NCBI GenBank assembly: GCA_934155645.1
Contig: CAKPHC010000002.1
Location: forward strand, 62,001-126,000
DNA from: an uncultured Bacilli bacterium
Lineage (GTDB): Bacteria; Bacillota_I; Bacilli_A; RF39; UBA660
DNA: 64,000 bases
Reading direction: 5' to 3'
This document shows positions 1-8,224 of this stretch, piece after piece (within the stretch, counting starts at the first letter, position 1; each line of letters opens with the position of its first letter). Below the pieces are notes generated by a model. It searched no databases. It saw nothing but the letters and a program-made list of their open reading frames with translations, and had not been told where the DNA came from. The translations under genes and the position numbers were made by a program.

Positions 1-1608
1 GACGGAGCATTTGATGCTGAATTTGTAAAATACTTAGGTCATAAAGATGATCCTAATAGTGACATTAAAGTTATAGCAGCAAGTAGAGACTTTGAATTTG
101 ATTTTAGTGATGAAGTATTAGAAGAAGTAAAACAAATTCCTACTGAAGTAACAGAAGAAGAAATGATTGGAAGATTAGACTTAAGAGATAAATGTATTTT
201 CACTATAGATGGAGCCGATACCAAGGATATTGATGATGCAATATCTATAGAAAAATTACCAAACGGAAACTTTCAATTAGGAGTACATATTGCTAATGTA
301 TCACACTATGTAAAAAAAGGAAGTGCAATTTACGAAGATGCATATAACCGTGGTACTAGTGTTTATCTTCTTAACTATGTTATCCCAATGTTGCATCACA
401 AATTATCTAACGGTATTTGTTCACTAAATCCAAATGAAGATAGACTTGCTAGAAGTTGTATCATGGAAATAGATATGAGCGGTGAAGTTGTAAACTACAA
501 AATATGCCCTACTGTTATTAATTCTAAAAAGAAAATGACATATGATGCAGTTAACCTAATTTTAGAAAAAGATACTATTCCTGAAGGATATCAAGAATTT
601 GTAGATACTCTAAAAGAGATGCAGGAATTATCTCATATTTTAACTTCAAAAAGAATAAAACATGGGGCTTTAGAATTTGCCTCTAACGAAATTAAAATTG
701 ATGTTGACGAAAATGGTAAAGCTCTAGCATTTAATTTATGTCACCAAAATTCAGCTGAACACTTAATTGAAAACTTTATGATTATTGCTAACGAAACAGT
801 TGCAACCCATATAACATGGCTAGATTTACCTTGTGTATATAGAGTTCATGACTGTCCTCTTGATCAAGTATTAAATTCAACAGTAACATTTATTTCAAAT
901 CTAGGTTATAGAATTAACAAAGTAAAAGATTCTGAAAATCCTAAATTAGTTCAACAATTATTAAAAAAATTATCTGAATATGATGAATATCCAATTTTAT
1001 CTAATCTTATTTTGAGAAGTATGCAAAGAGCTTATTACACCACCGAAAACATAGGTCACTTCGGACTAGCGTCAGATAACTATACACATTTTACTTCACC
1101 TATTAGAAGATTTCCTGATCTAATGGTTCATACTCTACTAGATCATTACGACAAAATATATAGTGACAGTTATAATGAAGATAAATTAAATGAATATTTG
1201 AAAAACTTAGAAGCTCGCTTAAAAGAAGGTTGCAAACACTCATCATATAAGGAACGTCAAGCTGACCTAGCTGAAGATGATTCAAATAAATATGCCATGT
1301 TGGAATATATGGAAGACTATATTGGTAAACCCTTTGAAGGAACTATTTTAGAAATAAACGAAAAAGGCTTAAAAGTAAAAACCGATAATCAAATTACCGG
1401 AAGAGTTAGATTATATGATATAGATGGTGATAAATACACCTTTAATAGAGAAAAATGCCGCTTATATGGAGAACTTACTGGTCAACAATATCGAATAGGA
1501 AACAGAGTCCTAATAACAGCTAAAAAGGTTGATAAATGTGATAGAGAAATCTATTTTATGCTTAACGGAAACTTAACTAAAGATTATGTCAAAGTAAAAA
1601 AGAAATAG
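1..1608 (+). CDS. rnr: Ribonuclease R, 3' part (5' end outside window)
   Basis: RNase R is a processive 3'-5' exoribonuclease that degrades structured RNA. The reading frame is open from base 1, so the gene is cut by the window edge; the in-frame ATG at 163 lies inside the catalytic domain and is not the start. The RNB active-site motif GADTKDIDDAIS is encoded near 212-247, with the acidic residues that hold Mg2+. FTSPIRRFPDL near 1091-1123 is the second RNB signature. The last ~85 residues form an S1-type RNA-binding domain that is rather divergent, followed by a short Lys-rich tail. The cold-shock domains expected at the N-terminus lie upstream. smpB, a frequent downstream neighbour in Bacillota, is absent; a terminator follows and the next gene is on the other strand. 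The assignment is firm. Confidence 0.95.
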   Translation, partial: DGAFDAEFVKYLGHKDDPNSDIKVIAASRDFEFDFSDEVLEEVKQIPTEVTEEEMIGRLDLRDKCIFTIDGADTKDIDDAISIEKLPNGNFQLGVHIANVSHYVKKGSAIYEDAYNRGTSVYLLNYVIPMLHHKLSNGICSLNPNEDRLARSCIMEIDMSGEVVNYKICPTVINSKKKMTYDAVNLILEKDTIPEGYQEFVDTLKEMQELSHILTSKRIKHGALEFASNEIKIDVDENGKALAFNLCHQNSAEHLIENFMIIANETVATHITWLDLPCVYRVHDCPLDQVLNSTVTFISNLGYRINKVKDSENPKLVQQLLKKLSEYDEYPILSNLILRSMQRAYYTTENIGHFGLASDNYTHFTSPIRRFPDLMVHTLLDHYDKIYSDSYNEDKLNEYLKNLEARLKEGCKHSSYKERQADLAEDDSNKYAMLEYMEDYIGKPFEGTILEINEKGLKVKTDNQITGRVRLYDIDGDKYTFNREKCRLYGELTGQQYRIGNRVLITAKKVDKCDREIYFMLNGNLTKDYVKVKKK

Positions 1609-1629
1609 TAAATTGCTATTTCTTTTTTT
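1597..1629 (+). terminator. Rho-independent terminator of rnr
   Basis: GAAATAG and CTATTTC pair around a short AT loop and are followed by a run of seven T. The left arm overlaps the last codons and stop of rnr. Confidence 0.75.
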
Positions 1630-1683
1630 CATATCAATAAATTTCTATAATTTAAAGTTCTATCATTATTAATTCAACCATCA

Positions 1684-3078
1684 TTACTGTAAATCAATAT
1701 ACATAGCAGTAAATTTTGGAATAGTAAGACGAGCACCCATTATAGTTGTATAAGTTTGTGTGCCGTTCATTAATCCATACATTTTTATCATGTCATCTTC
1801 TATGAAATTACCTTCTCCAGAATAAATCACATAAATAGCATCAGGGCAAGAATATCCACCAATATATTGATATTTCGTACATGAAACACCTACTCTATAA
1901 ACTGAAAAATAAGTAGAATTATCAATAACTTGTAGTACTTGACCATACCAATATGCTCTTTTGTCAATATAATTATTTGGCGTTCTCAATACATCTTTAT
2001 AGTTATACGTAGCACATGAATTTTTAAAATCAATTATGTCAGCATTTTTTAGGTCTTCTAGTGTAGTATTTAACTTAATATAATTTAAATCATAGTATTC
2101 TGTATTTGATTTTATATTCTCAATTGTTATTGCATTAATATTTTTTATTTTTACGAAGAAAATAGTTCCGTTATTATTAACACATTCATATTGCAAACTA
2201 CCTAACGATTTAGACTGAACAAATTCTTCCGTCATATATTGTGCATCAGAAGCACAAGTATACTTCGTCAAATTATCTTTTTTGTATTTTATTTTTATAT
2301 CTACTAATTCAGTATCTTCAGACATATAAGAACTATCAAAACTGTAGTTATCTTTTAATTTTGATTTCACATCTTCGATTACAGTATACTCTATCGCTTC
2401 ACGATAATTCTTTTTATATTCATCGGTTTCACTATATTTTTCTTGATTAGCAAATTCCGTAACACTAAACATTAAACTATAAGTATAGCCGTCTCTGGAC
2501 CAATCAAATTTCATATGTGAAAACACATAACTCAATCCATTATCTCTTTTTAAATTTTCAGAAGATAAAAATGTTCTATTCATCTCATCTTCAAATTGTT
2601 TGGCATTTAAATTTTTTATATACAACCTTGAAATAGTTCCTAAAACTTTACCTGCATACTTAAAGTCAAGGCCAGTAAAAACAAGTCTTTCGAAATTATC
2701 CTCATCAAAACCTAACACATATAATTCATCATTGTTATCAAACATTATCTTACTACAATACGAATAGTTATCATTTTCACATTCAAGGACGTCCTTTACT
2801 TCTATTGAATTGTGCCTAAAATCATTAATAATTACAGCAATAAAATCCTTTGGCTTATTATCAAAATATTTATAATCTGGCGACATTTTCAACTCTATTT
2901 TAGTTGTATTTATTTTCTCCCCATTAACAGTTTCTGTATAATCGTTGACGAAAAAATGATTAAACATCACCAGCATTAAAACTATTACCCATATACTGAT
3001 AATTATTACAACTATTCTTTTAATTTTACTATCCTCATTATGCTCAGCCACCTTTTTCTCCTTGCCTTTACTTTTCAT
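1684..3078 (-). CDS. Membrane-anchored protein with C-terminal OB-fold-like domain, function unknown
   Basis: 464 residues. A charged N-terminus precedes one membrane segment (about residues 21-44, IVVIIISIWVIVLMLVMF), so most of the protein is probably outside the cell. The last ~110 residues contain YKDVLRTPNNYIDKRAYWYG, a pattern seen in extracytoplasmic OB-fold-like domains that open with a lysine-rich 'allow passage through a tube' strand; this fold is inferred. The middle part is Asn/Asp/Lys-rich with no motif I recognise. Start choice: AGGAG lies 11 bases before the ATG at 3078, whereas the upstream in-frame GTG at 3090 abuts AGGAG and is unlikely. It is convergent with rnr and is the last gene of a minus-strand accessory run. 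Confidence 0.6.
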   Translation of the reverse strand: MKSKGKEKKVAEHNEDSKIKRIVVIIISIWVIVLMLVMFNHFFVNDYTETVNGEKINTTKIELKMSPDYKYFDNKPKDFIAVIINDFRHNSIEVKDVLECENDNYSYCSKIMFDNNDELYVLGFDEDNFERLVFTGLDFKYAGKVLGTISRLYIKNLNAKQFEDEMNRTFLSSENLKRDNGLSYVFSHMKFDWSRDGYTYSLMFSVTEFANQEKYSETDEYKKNYREAIEYTVIEDVKSKLKDNYSFDSSYMSEDTELVDIKIKYKKDNLTKYTCASDAQYMTEEFVQSKSLGSLQYECVNNNGTIFFVKIKNINAITIENIKSNTEYYDLNYIKLNTTLEDLKNADIIDFKNSCATYNYKDVLRTPNNYIDKRAYWYGQVLQVIDNSTYFSVYRVGVSCTKYQYIGGYSCPDAIYVIYSGEGNFIEDDMIKMYGLMNGTQTYTTIMGARLTIPKFTAMYIDLQ

Positions 3079-3125
3079 ATAATTTATCACTCCTAAATAA
3101 ATTTTAATAACCTTATTTATTTTTT

Positions 3126-3674
3126 TTATTTATCTTTATTACATAACTCCAATACTTTTCTTACAGTATTGGCAGTTCTTATTGTTATTTTGTTGCAAAT
3201 ATCTACACTAGCAGTTTTAACCCACCAATTGCATTTTTGATATTTTTTTAAATCAAATGACCAAAAAACAGTATTTTTATAATTTTCTATTTGTTCCAAT
3301 TTACTAGATGGCTCCCCTATTTCCTTATAAACGTCGTCAAAAGTTACAGGTGGTATAATAAAAATAATATTATCGTATATTTCTTTGTTATCAGTTCCCC
3401 ACCATATAGGACTATTATTTAGGACATCAGAAAGTTCTGAAGATGTAATGACATAAACTGGAATATCTAAATCAAATTTTTCTTTTATCATCAAAGAGAT
3501 AGTATCTACTATTTTTTCTTTTTCGTCATTTGATGTAAAAACAACATTACCACTATTAAGATATGTTACTACATTAATATATCCAATGTCCTCAAACCCT
3601 TCTTTTAAAGACGCCATTGGTATTTTGTTTTTGCCACTTATATTTATCCCTCTTAAAAGCGCAATATATTTCAT
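3126..3674 (-). CDS. DUF1697 family protein
   Basis: 182 residues, the usual length of DUF1697. The N-terminal signature ALLRGINISGKNKIPMASL followed by TYLNSGNVVFTS is diagnostic of the family. The structure is known but the biochemical role is not settled; members are soluble and occur widely in soil and gut bacteria. AGGTTAATT precedes the ATG. It lies 10 bp downstream of a small membrane protein gene on the same strand and may be co-transcribed with it. Assignment to the family is firm; no function can be given. Confidence 0.85.
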   Translation of the reverse strand: MKYIALLRGINISGKNKIPMASLKEGFEDIGYINVVTYLNSGNVVFTSNDEKEKIVDTISLMIKEKFDLDIPVYVITSSELSDVLNNSPIWWGTDNKEIYDNIIFIIPPVTFDDVYKEIGEPSSKLEQIENYKNTVFWSFDLKKYQKCNWWVKTASVDICNKITIRTANTVRKVLELCNKDK

Positions 3675-3684
3675 AATTAACCTA

Positions 3685-3876
3685 TTATTTTTTAGATATG
3701 TGTTTAGCTGTTAATACTATACCAATTATATTAACACCAATAGATAATCCTAATAACAATCCATGCATAAAATCCATAAATGAACTATCATTACTACCAT
3801 TACCCCATAATATGTAACCTAAATATAATAAATTTCCTAATATTATAAGCCAAAGACCAATTTTTTCTTCTTTCAT
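3685..3876 (-). CDS. Small two-helix membrane protein
   Basis: 63 residues with two hydrophobic segments (about 7-24 and 38-57) separated by a Gly/Asn/Ser-rich loop and a short Lys tail. AAAGGAGAAAATT gives a good ribosome site before the ATG. No family is recognised. It is probably a real gene because of the ribosome site, the membrane pattern and tight spacing to the DUF1697 gene. Confidence 0.55.
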   Translation of the reverse strand: MKEEKIGLWLIILGNLLYLGYILWGNGSNDSSFMDFMHGLLLGLSIGVNIIGIVLTAKHISKK

Positions 3877-3956
3877 AATTTTCTCCTTTAATTATCAAAA
3901 TTTTTAATACTTTTAATTTTACCTAATCTAATACATACCGAAGTAAATTCACTTCT

Positions 3957-4700
3957 CTATTTTATTAATTTTTCAAATGAATTAGTATTTAATATAGTAT
4001 TAGATACAAACTTACCTTTATAAAAGTTAGCCCAGTTATTAAAAATACAAGGCATATTTTTAGCTTTTTCTAAAGAATCCACTTTTATAAAGTTAATTTT
4101 AATGTTATGCTCCATTGCATAACCAGATAACTCCTTTACTTCATATTCAACATAAGGACACTCATTACTATAATAAATAGTAAACTCATCATTATCAATA
4201 GTCATCTTTCTAGCACAATCATTAAATTTAGGAGTATCACCGTTATCGAATTGCAATGCTAATAATTCATAATCTTCTATTTCATCTACTACTTTAAATC
4301 CATAATGAAGAAAGAATTTCTTATCACCAATAAATGGTTTCTTCTTTTTAGAAGTTAAAGTACATATACCACTCATTCCTTTTTCTTTAGCATCGTTAAT
4401 GGCATATTCTAACAATTCTTTTCCAATGCCTTTTCCTTTAAAACTCCCTGCTACCCACAAGCAATAAATATATTCATAATTTTTACCACTTATTGGAACC
4501 CACGCTGTTTCTATTGGCTCATATTCAATAAAAATTTTACCTCTTGCATTTAACTTTCTAAATACATGTCCATCCTTCAATTTACTTTTAATCCACTCTT
4601 TTTTATTATCAACGCCTATTTGATGCTTAGGGTCTCCTATTGCACAACAAATATGTTCTTTATCTATATTTTCTAAATTCAAATTGATATATTCGTTCAT
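3957..4700 (-). CDS. GNAT acetyltransferase with C-terminal YoaP-like domain
   Basis: 247 residues. The N-terminal ~150 residues are a GNAT fold; the acetyl-CoA-binding region is VAGSFKGKGIGKELLEYAI (about residues 83-101), matching the family R/Q-x-x-G-x-G/A motif. The C-terminal ~75 residues (from IYYSNECPYVEYEV) match the YoaP-like domain, thioredoxin-like in appearance and often fused to GNAT domains in Bacillota. The substrate is unknown. AAAAGGAGTATTAAAA precedes the ATG. It belongs to a minus-strand run of accessory genes. The domain assignment is confident; the function is not known. Confidence 0.8.
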   Translation of the reverse strand: MNEYINLNLENIDKEHICCAIGDPKHQIGVDNKKEWIKSKLKDGHVFRKLNARGKIFIEYEPIETAWVPISGKNYEYIYCLWVAGSFKGKGIGKELLEYAINDAKEKGMSGICTLTSKKKKPFIGDKKFFLHYGFKVVDEIEDYELLALQFDNGDTPKFNDCARKMTIDNDEFTIYYSNECPYVEYEVKELSGYAMEHNIKINFIKVDSLEKAKNMPCIFNNWANFYKGKFVSNTILNTNSFEKLIK

Positions 4701-4722
4701 TTTTAATACTCCTTTTGTTAAA

Positions 4723-5088
4723 CTACTCTATTCCTAAACAAGCCATAAGAATACATAACCCAATCAATATAATTATAAATATCCCTGCAAGAATTACATT
4801 TTTTCTTTTCTGTTTACTTTTTCTTTCTTCTCCATCAATTTTCATTTGTATAAGTTTCATTTTCTCTTCATTTCTTTTATCAAAAAAACCTTTTCTTTTC
4901 TGCTTTACTTCTTCAAATTCTATTTTTTCTTTATGTTTTAATTCTTGTATCTCTTTTTTAACTTTACTTTTAGTCAAAAGTTTATCTTTCCAATCCTTGT
5001 TACTAATATCCATTCCTTTTTCAATTAGTTTTTCAACATCAGCTTCAAATACCGTTTCTTTATTTTTTGATTTTAAATTAAGTTTCAT
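4723..5088 (-). CDS. Coiled-coil protein with C-terminal membrane anchor
   Basis: 121 residues. Very rich in Lys and Glu with a heptad-like pattern through residues ~15-90, then one hydrophobic segment (about 93-118, ending CILMACLGIE) that would anchor it to the membrane with the coiled coil in the cytoplasm. AGGTAGTTAT precedes the ATG. No family recognised. The short gaps to the genes on either side suggest co-transcription with the membrane protein at 5104-5403. Confidence 0.55.
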   Translation of the reverse strand: MKLNLKSKNKETVFEADVEKLIEKGMDISNKDWKDKLLTKSKVKKEIQELKHKEKIEFEEVKQKRKGFFDKRNEEKMKLIQMKIDGEERKSKQKRKNVILAGIFIIILIGLCILMACLGIE

Positions 5089-5103
5089 ATAACTACCTAC
5101 TTT

Positions 5104-5403
5104 TTATTTATTATTAGGAACAAAATCTACAAATCTATTTCTTTTGTACGTTAATGTCCCTTCTTGATTAACTTCGTATTCCATATATTTATTATAACTA
5201 ACTTCAAAAGCTTTTTTCTTACCTTTTATTTTGAAAAATAACATATATCTATCCATTACAACATTATTAGCATCTACAAATGTATCAATATATTTATCTA
5301 CCAATACCGACTTTATACTTTCTTTTGGTGCCTTATAATCTAGAATTAAATTAACTATAATATAACCAAAGGCTATTCCAACTAAAATATAAAATATTGT
5401 CAT
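5104..5403 (-). CDS. DUF2500/DUF7489-like small membrane protein
   Basis: 99 residues: one N-terminal membrane helix (about 2-20) then a beta-rich domain. The pattern 'V-D-K-Y-I-D ... YMLFFKI-KGKKKAFEVSYNKYMEYE-V-QEGTLTYKRNRFVDF' resembles small DUF2500-type proteins that follow a TM helix in Bacillota. GGAGGAATTTT precedes the ATG. Family placement is by pattern memory and is moderate; the function is unknown. Confidence 0.55.
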   Translation of the reverse strand: MTIFYILVGIAFGYIIVNLILDYKAPKESIKSVLVDKYIDTFVDANNVVMDRYMLFFKIKGKKKAFEVSYNKYMEYEVNQEGTLTYKRNRFVDFVPNNK

Positions 5404-5418
5404 AAAATTCCTCCAAAA

Positions 5419-5907
5419 TTAAATTTCTACAACATTAACACTATTGCCATGTTCTTTAATAATATTAATCAAATCACTAACCTTCAGCCATAAAGTAGCT
5501 GTATTATCATTAGGATGTACTCCAATTATTTGACTGCCATTAAAAAAATCCTTATCTAAATAAAACATAACTTTCAAATCTTTATCATTTAATAATCCAA
5601 GAGGTGTCACAGAACCAGGTATTAATTGCATAATACTCATTAAATCCTGCTCTTTAGCAAAAGATAAAGGTCTTATATTGTTCTTATGCCTAAATTCTTT
5701 TAAATCTACTTTCTTACTACCTTTTACTGTTATTAAATAATAATTCTTCTTTTTATCATCACTAACGAACAAATTTTTAGCATCTTTTTCTGGATATGGT
5801 AACTCGACATCTTTAAGTTCTTCCATATTGAAAACTGCTTTATGTTCCGTTATCTCATACCATATATTTTTATTTTTTATAAATTCATATATTTCTTCTT
5901 TATTCAT
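5419..5907 (-). CDS. YbaK/PrdX-type aminoacyl-tRNA editing domain protein
   Basis: 162 residues forming a single YbaK/ProRS-INS-like domain. Such proteins hydrolyse mischarged aminoacyl-tRNA, typically Ala-tRNA(Pro) for the PrdX/ProX branch. Supporting features are the Lys in the ITVKGSKKVDLKEF strand (the conserved editing-site lysine region), FAKEQDLMSIMQLIPGSVTP with the GxxxP loop, and IGVHPNDNTATLWL near the end. The length fits stand-alone PrdX proteins. AGGGATTTGAT lies just before the ATG. Which tRNA it edits cannot be read from the sequence. Confidence 0.85.
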   Translation of the reverse strand: MNKEEIYEFIKNKNIWYEITEHKAVFNMEELKDVELPYPEKDAKNLFVSDDKKKNYYLITVKGSKKVDLKEFRHKNNIRPLSFAKEQDLMSIMQLIPGSVTPLGLLNDKDLKVMFYLDKDFFNGSQIIGVHPNDNTATLWLKVSDLINIIKEHGNSVNVVEI

Positions 5908-5916
5908 ATCAAATCC

Positions 5917-6591
5917 CTAACTTATTCTATAGTGACCCTCTATCATAGTACTGTTTTCTAATATATCTTGCTCATAACCAAATTGGAGCTTACCAGCATT
6001 ATGAATAACAAACGGAACACCTTTAATATTTCTTTTATCTGAAATTATACCAACATGTTTGGGAAAAACTATTATATCTCCACCTTGCCACTCGTCTATA
6101 TCACGAATATCAGTTGTTAAAGATATTGCACTGTTTTCTAAATATACCTTTAAGTTTTTTACTCTTCTAAAATCTATATTTTTATCTATAACTTCAATAT
6201 CATAACGATCTTTATGAGCCTTCACATCATTATATAAAAGTTCCTGTATATCATAACCAGCTCCAAGCAATCCGAACGCTACTACATCAGTACAAACACC
6301 ATATGAATCGTTAGGATACCCAGTCTCATAATACTTACTTTTATATTTAGGTTTAGTTGCAATATATGCTCTTACACTTTCTAATATATCAGTTTGGTCA
6401 TCAATACCATCCTCATCTTTATCAATCTTACTAATATAAGTTTCAATATTAAAATCATCGTTAGTATACTTGATATGTGGAATAACGTTCATATAATATA
6501 AAATTGAAAATATAAATACCACTACGCCAAGCGTAACTACTGTTATTACAAATTTTTTTGTACCCTTATCCATAAATTCATCTACTTTCAC
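5917..6591 (-). CDS. DUF1287 domain protein, membrane anchored
   Basis: 224 residues with one N-terminal membrane helix (about 13-34) and an extracellular DUF1287 domain, a papain/NlpC-P60-like fold. GVCTDVV gives the likely nucleophile Cys, KHVGIIS and VIHNAG the likely His and follow-on strand. The segment DKDEDGIDDQTDIL resembles a calcium-binding loop. Family members are presumed hydrolases acting at the envelope; the substrate is unknown. The first codon is GTG at 6591 with no clear ribosome site; the ATG at 6573 is a possible alternative. It lies directly after the DUF5662 gene. Confidence 0.7.
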   Translation of the reverse strand: MKVDEFMDKGTKKFVITVVTLGVVVFIFSILYYMNVIPHIKYTNDDFNIETYISKIDKDEDGIDDQTDILESVRAYIATKPKYKSKYYETGYPNDSYGVCTDVVAFGLLGAGYDIQELLYNDVKAHKDRYDIEVIDKNIDFRRVKNLKVYLENSAISLTTDIRDIDEWQGGDIIVFPKHVGIISDKRNIKGVPFVIHNAGKLQFGYEQDILENSTMIEGHYRIS

Positions 6592-6599
6592 TCATCAAA

Positions 6600-7085
6600 T
6601 TAACTAAAAAAATCATTGATATATTTAATATATTCTTCTTTTATATCTTCAAGTGATACATCCTGTATACTTTTTACATACTCTTCTACATCTTTTTCTT
6701 TTGGTAAATTAGGTTCATTTATTTTAAATTCTTCTAATATTGGAGTAATTTCTTTTTCCATACTAGGATAATACTTATAAAGCGTATCATATGCATTTAA
6801 CGGTTTATCATTCTTAGTATATCTAGCACTTTCCCAATCTAATATCATTTCAATATAATCAATATGGCTTTTCTCTAAATTATTTTCATGATGTGTTGAT
6901 AACTCTCTATGAATAGATGAAGCATCACTCTTATTGTAAAACATATACATAAACATTTTATCTAAATCATGCTTTTTAATTTGTTTCATTATTTCTTTCT
7001 TATTATCTTTAACATACTTATTAGCTAAATAAATAACTACTTTTCTATGAAAATAAGTATACTTTATAAACTCTAAATTCTTCAT
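6600..7085 (-). CDS. DUF5662 family protein
   Basis: 161 residues. The pattern of a helical N-terminus with KKHDLDKMFMYMFY, HRELSTHHENNLEKSHIDYIE and DWESARYTKNDKPLNAYD matches DUF5662, a family of small helical proteins with conserved His/Asp residues that resemble a metal-binding HD-like site. No function is established. It is the first gene of the minus-strand run reaching down to 1684; a gap and the lepB terminator separate it from lepB. Confidence 0.75.
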   Translation of the reverse strand: MKNLEFIKYTYFHRKVVIYLANKYVKDNKKEIMKQIKKHDLDKMFMYMFYNKSDASSIHRELSTHHENNLEKSHIDYIEMILDWESARYTKNDKPLNAYDTLYKYYPSMEKEITPILEEFKINEPNLPKEKDVEEYVKSIQDVSLEDIKEEYIKYINDFFS

Positions 7086-7144
7086 ACTTCAACACTACCT
7101 TTAATTAACTTAATTATATCATTTAACATAAAACTAATAAAGAA

Positions 7145-7174
7145 AAATAGAACTCAATTTAATGAATTCTATTT
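7145..7174 (-). terminator. Terminator after lepB
   Basis: AAATAGAA and TTCTATTT pair around an AT-rich loop; on the minus strand the stem is followed by a T-rich stretch (TTTCTTTATT). It overlaps the lepB stop codon. Confidence 0.65.
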
Positions 7175-7720
7175 CTTAGTACCTATACGATTAAATGGAA
7201 AAATTGTAAATGTTGCAATACCTTCGATATCATCTTTATCAATAAATCCAATAATTCTACTATCTAATGAATCTTCTCTGTTATCTCCCATAACAAAATA
7301 TTTATTTTCAGGAACCTTTTCACTATCTAATAATGTCTCTAAAGTAAAATCTTCTGTTACAGTATCTTTATCAAGATAAGACTCATTATATTTTTTATTA
7401 TTTATGTATATCGTATTATCCCTTACTTCTACAACATCTCCTGGTAATCCTATTACTCTTTTAATAATACGAGTACCATGACTTCTAATAACCACTATAT
7501 CAAAACGTTTAACACCATTTCTTTTATATTGCAACTTATCTAATATCATAATATCACCATTATGAAGGGTATCATTCATAGATTTACCATTTACTTGAAT
7601 TGGTGAAATTATGTGCTGTTTAACAAATAGCACCACAACAATAACAGCGATATATGGAAATATATCTTTTATAAACTTTAAAAATTTATTTTCTTCTTTT
7701 TTATTCTTCTCTTTTTCCAT
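7169..7720 (-). CDS. lepB: Signal peptidase I
   Basis: 183 residues, a normal Gram-positive type I signal peptidase that removes Sec signal peptides on the outer face of the membrane. One N-terminal membrane helix (about 20-39). The catalytic Ser is in NGKSMNDTL (Ser47), the general-base Lys in RIIKRVIGLPGD (Lys87), and the C-terminal box GDNREDSLDSR is present. It is of the Ser/Lys (P) type, so it is not the ER-type SipW that usually processes TasA-like proteins. The ATG at 7720 has no recognisable ribosome site and sits just after the T tail of the rplS terminator, so expression may depend on readthrough. Confidence 0.95.
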   Translation of the reverse strand: MEKEKNKKEENKFLKFIKDIFPYIAVIVVVLFVKQHIISPIQVNGKSMNDTLHNGDIMILDKLQYKRNGVKRFDIVVIRSHGTRIIKRVIGLPGDVVEVRDNTIYINNKKYNESYLDKDTVTEDFTLETLLDSEKVPENKYFVMGDNREDSLDSRIIGFIDKDDIEGIATFTIFPFNRIGTKK

Positions 7721-7726
7721 AATAAA

Positions 7727-7756
7727 CTAAAAAAATAAGACTTATGTAGTCTTATT
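7727..7756 (-). terminator. Terminator between rplS and lepB
   Basis: AATAAGACT and AGTCTTATT form a perfect 9-bp stem with a 5-base loop, followed on the minus strand by a run of T. It overlaps the rplS stop codon and separates rplS from lepB. Confidence 0.85.
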
Positions 7757-8099
7757 TTTGTCCTCTTTCTTTGATTCTGAATTGACCAACTACATTTCTT
7801 AAGAATGTTAATTTAGCACGTCTAACTTTACCTTTCTTAACAACTGTAATTCCAGCAACTTTTGGTGAATGTACTGGGAAAATTCTTTCTACTCCAACTC
7901 CATAAGAAATTTTTCTTACAGTGAAAGTTTCAGAAATTCCAGCGCCTTTACGACTTATAACAGTTCCTTCAAAAGCTTGAATTCTTTCTCTTTTTCCTTC
8001 GACGATTTTAACGTCAACCCTAACAGTATCTCCTACTCTAAAATCAGGAATATTAGGATTAATTTGTTTTGCATTGATTTTGTCAATTACATTTGCCAT
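7752..8099 (-). CDS. rplS: 50S ribosomal protein L19
   Basis: 115 residues, the usual length. L19 sits at the 30S-50S interface. Recognisable segments are PDFRVGDTVRVDVKIVEGK, RIQAFEGTVISRKG, FTVRKISYGVGVERIFPVHS and KGKVRRAKLTFLR. The start is the ATG at 8099 preceded by GAAGGAGAGATATCGT; the longer frame to 8171 would cover the leader RNA and is not coding. A strong promoter and a structured leader lie upstream, so rplS is transcribed separately from trmD-rimM even though it follows them on the same strand. Confidence 0.97.
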   Translation of the reverse strand: MANVIDKINAKQINPNIPDFRVGDTVRVDVKIVEGKRERIQAFEGTVISRKGAGISETFTVRKISYGVGVERIFPVHSPKVAGITVVKKGKVRRAKLTFLRNVVGQFRIKERGQK

Positions 8100-8176
8100 A
8101 CGATATCTCTCCTTCTTTCTTTTAATGTAATCATGTAAATATTTACAGCGGATTAACAGATAATGTCTCAACGACG
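8100..8176 (-). ncRNA. Candidate L19 leader (rplS 5' UTR) structure
   Basis: The ~77-base leader between promoter and rplS contains an extended hairpin: TAATC pairs with GATTA, with an internal loop CGC/T, then TGTAA pairs with TTACA. Ribosomal-protein L19 leaders with autoregulatory hairpins are known in Bacillota. I assign this by position and visible structure only; conserved-base agreement needs a covariance-model test. Confidence 0.4.
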
Positions 8177-8182
8177 TTTCTA

Positions 8183-8211
8183 ATTATACTATAAGTTATA
8201 TATAAATGCAA
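8183..8211 (-). promoter_or_regulatory. SigA-type promoter of rplS
   Basis: On the minus strand TTGCAT at 8211-8206 and a perfect TATAAT at 8188-8183 are separated by exactly 17 bases. It lies 84 bases before the rplS ATG. Confidence 0.8.
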
Positions 8212-8224
8212 CAATTATTTTATA

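Noticed and set aside
4715..5092. Plus-strand frame opposite the coiled-coil gene
   Set aside because: Its hydrophobic, Ser/Phe/Ile-rich product is the mirror of a Lys/Glu-rich coding strand; no ribosome site.
8100..8171. N-terminal extension of L19 to 8171
   Set aside because: The extra 24 residues cover the leader RNA downstream of a strong promoter, and L19 always begins near MANVIDK-type sequence.
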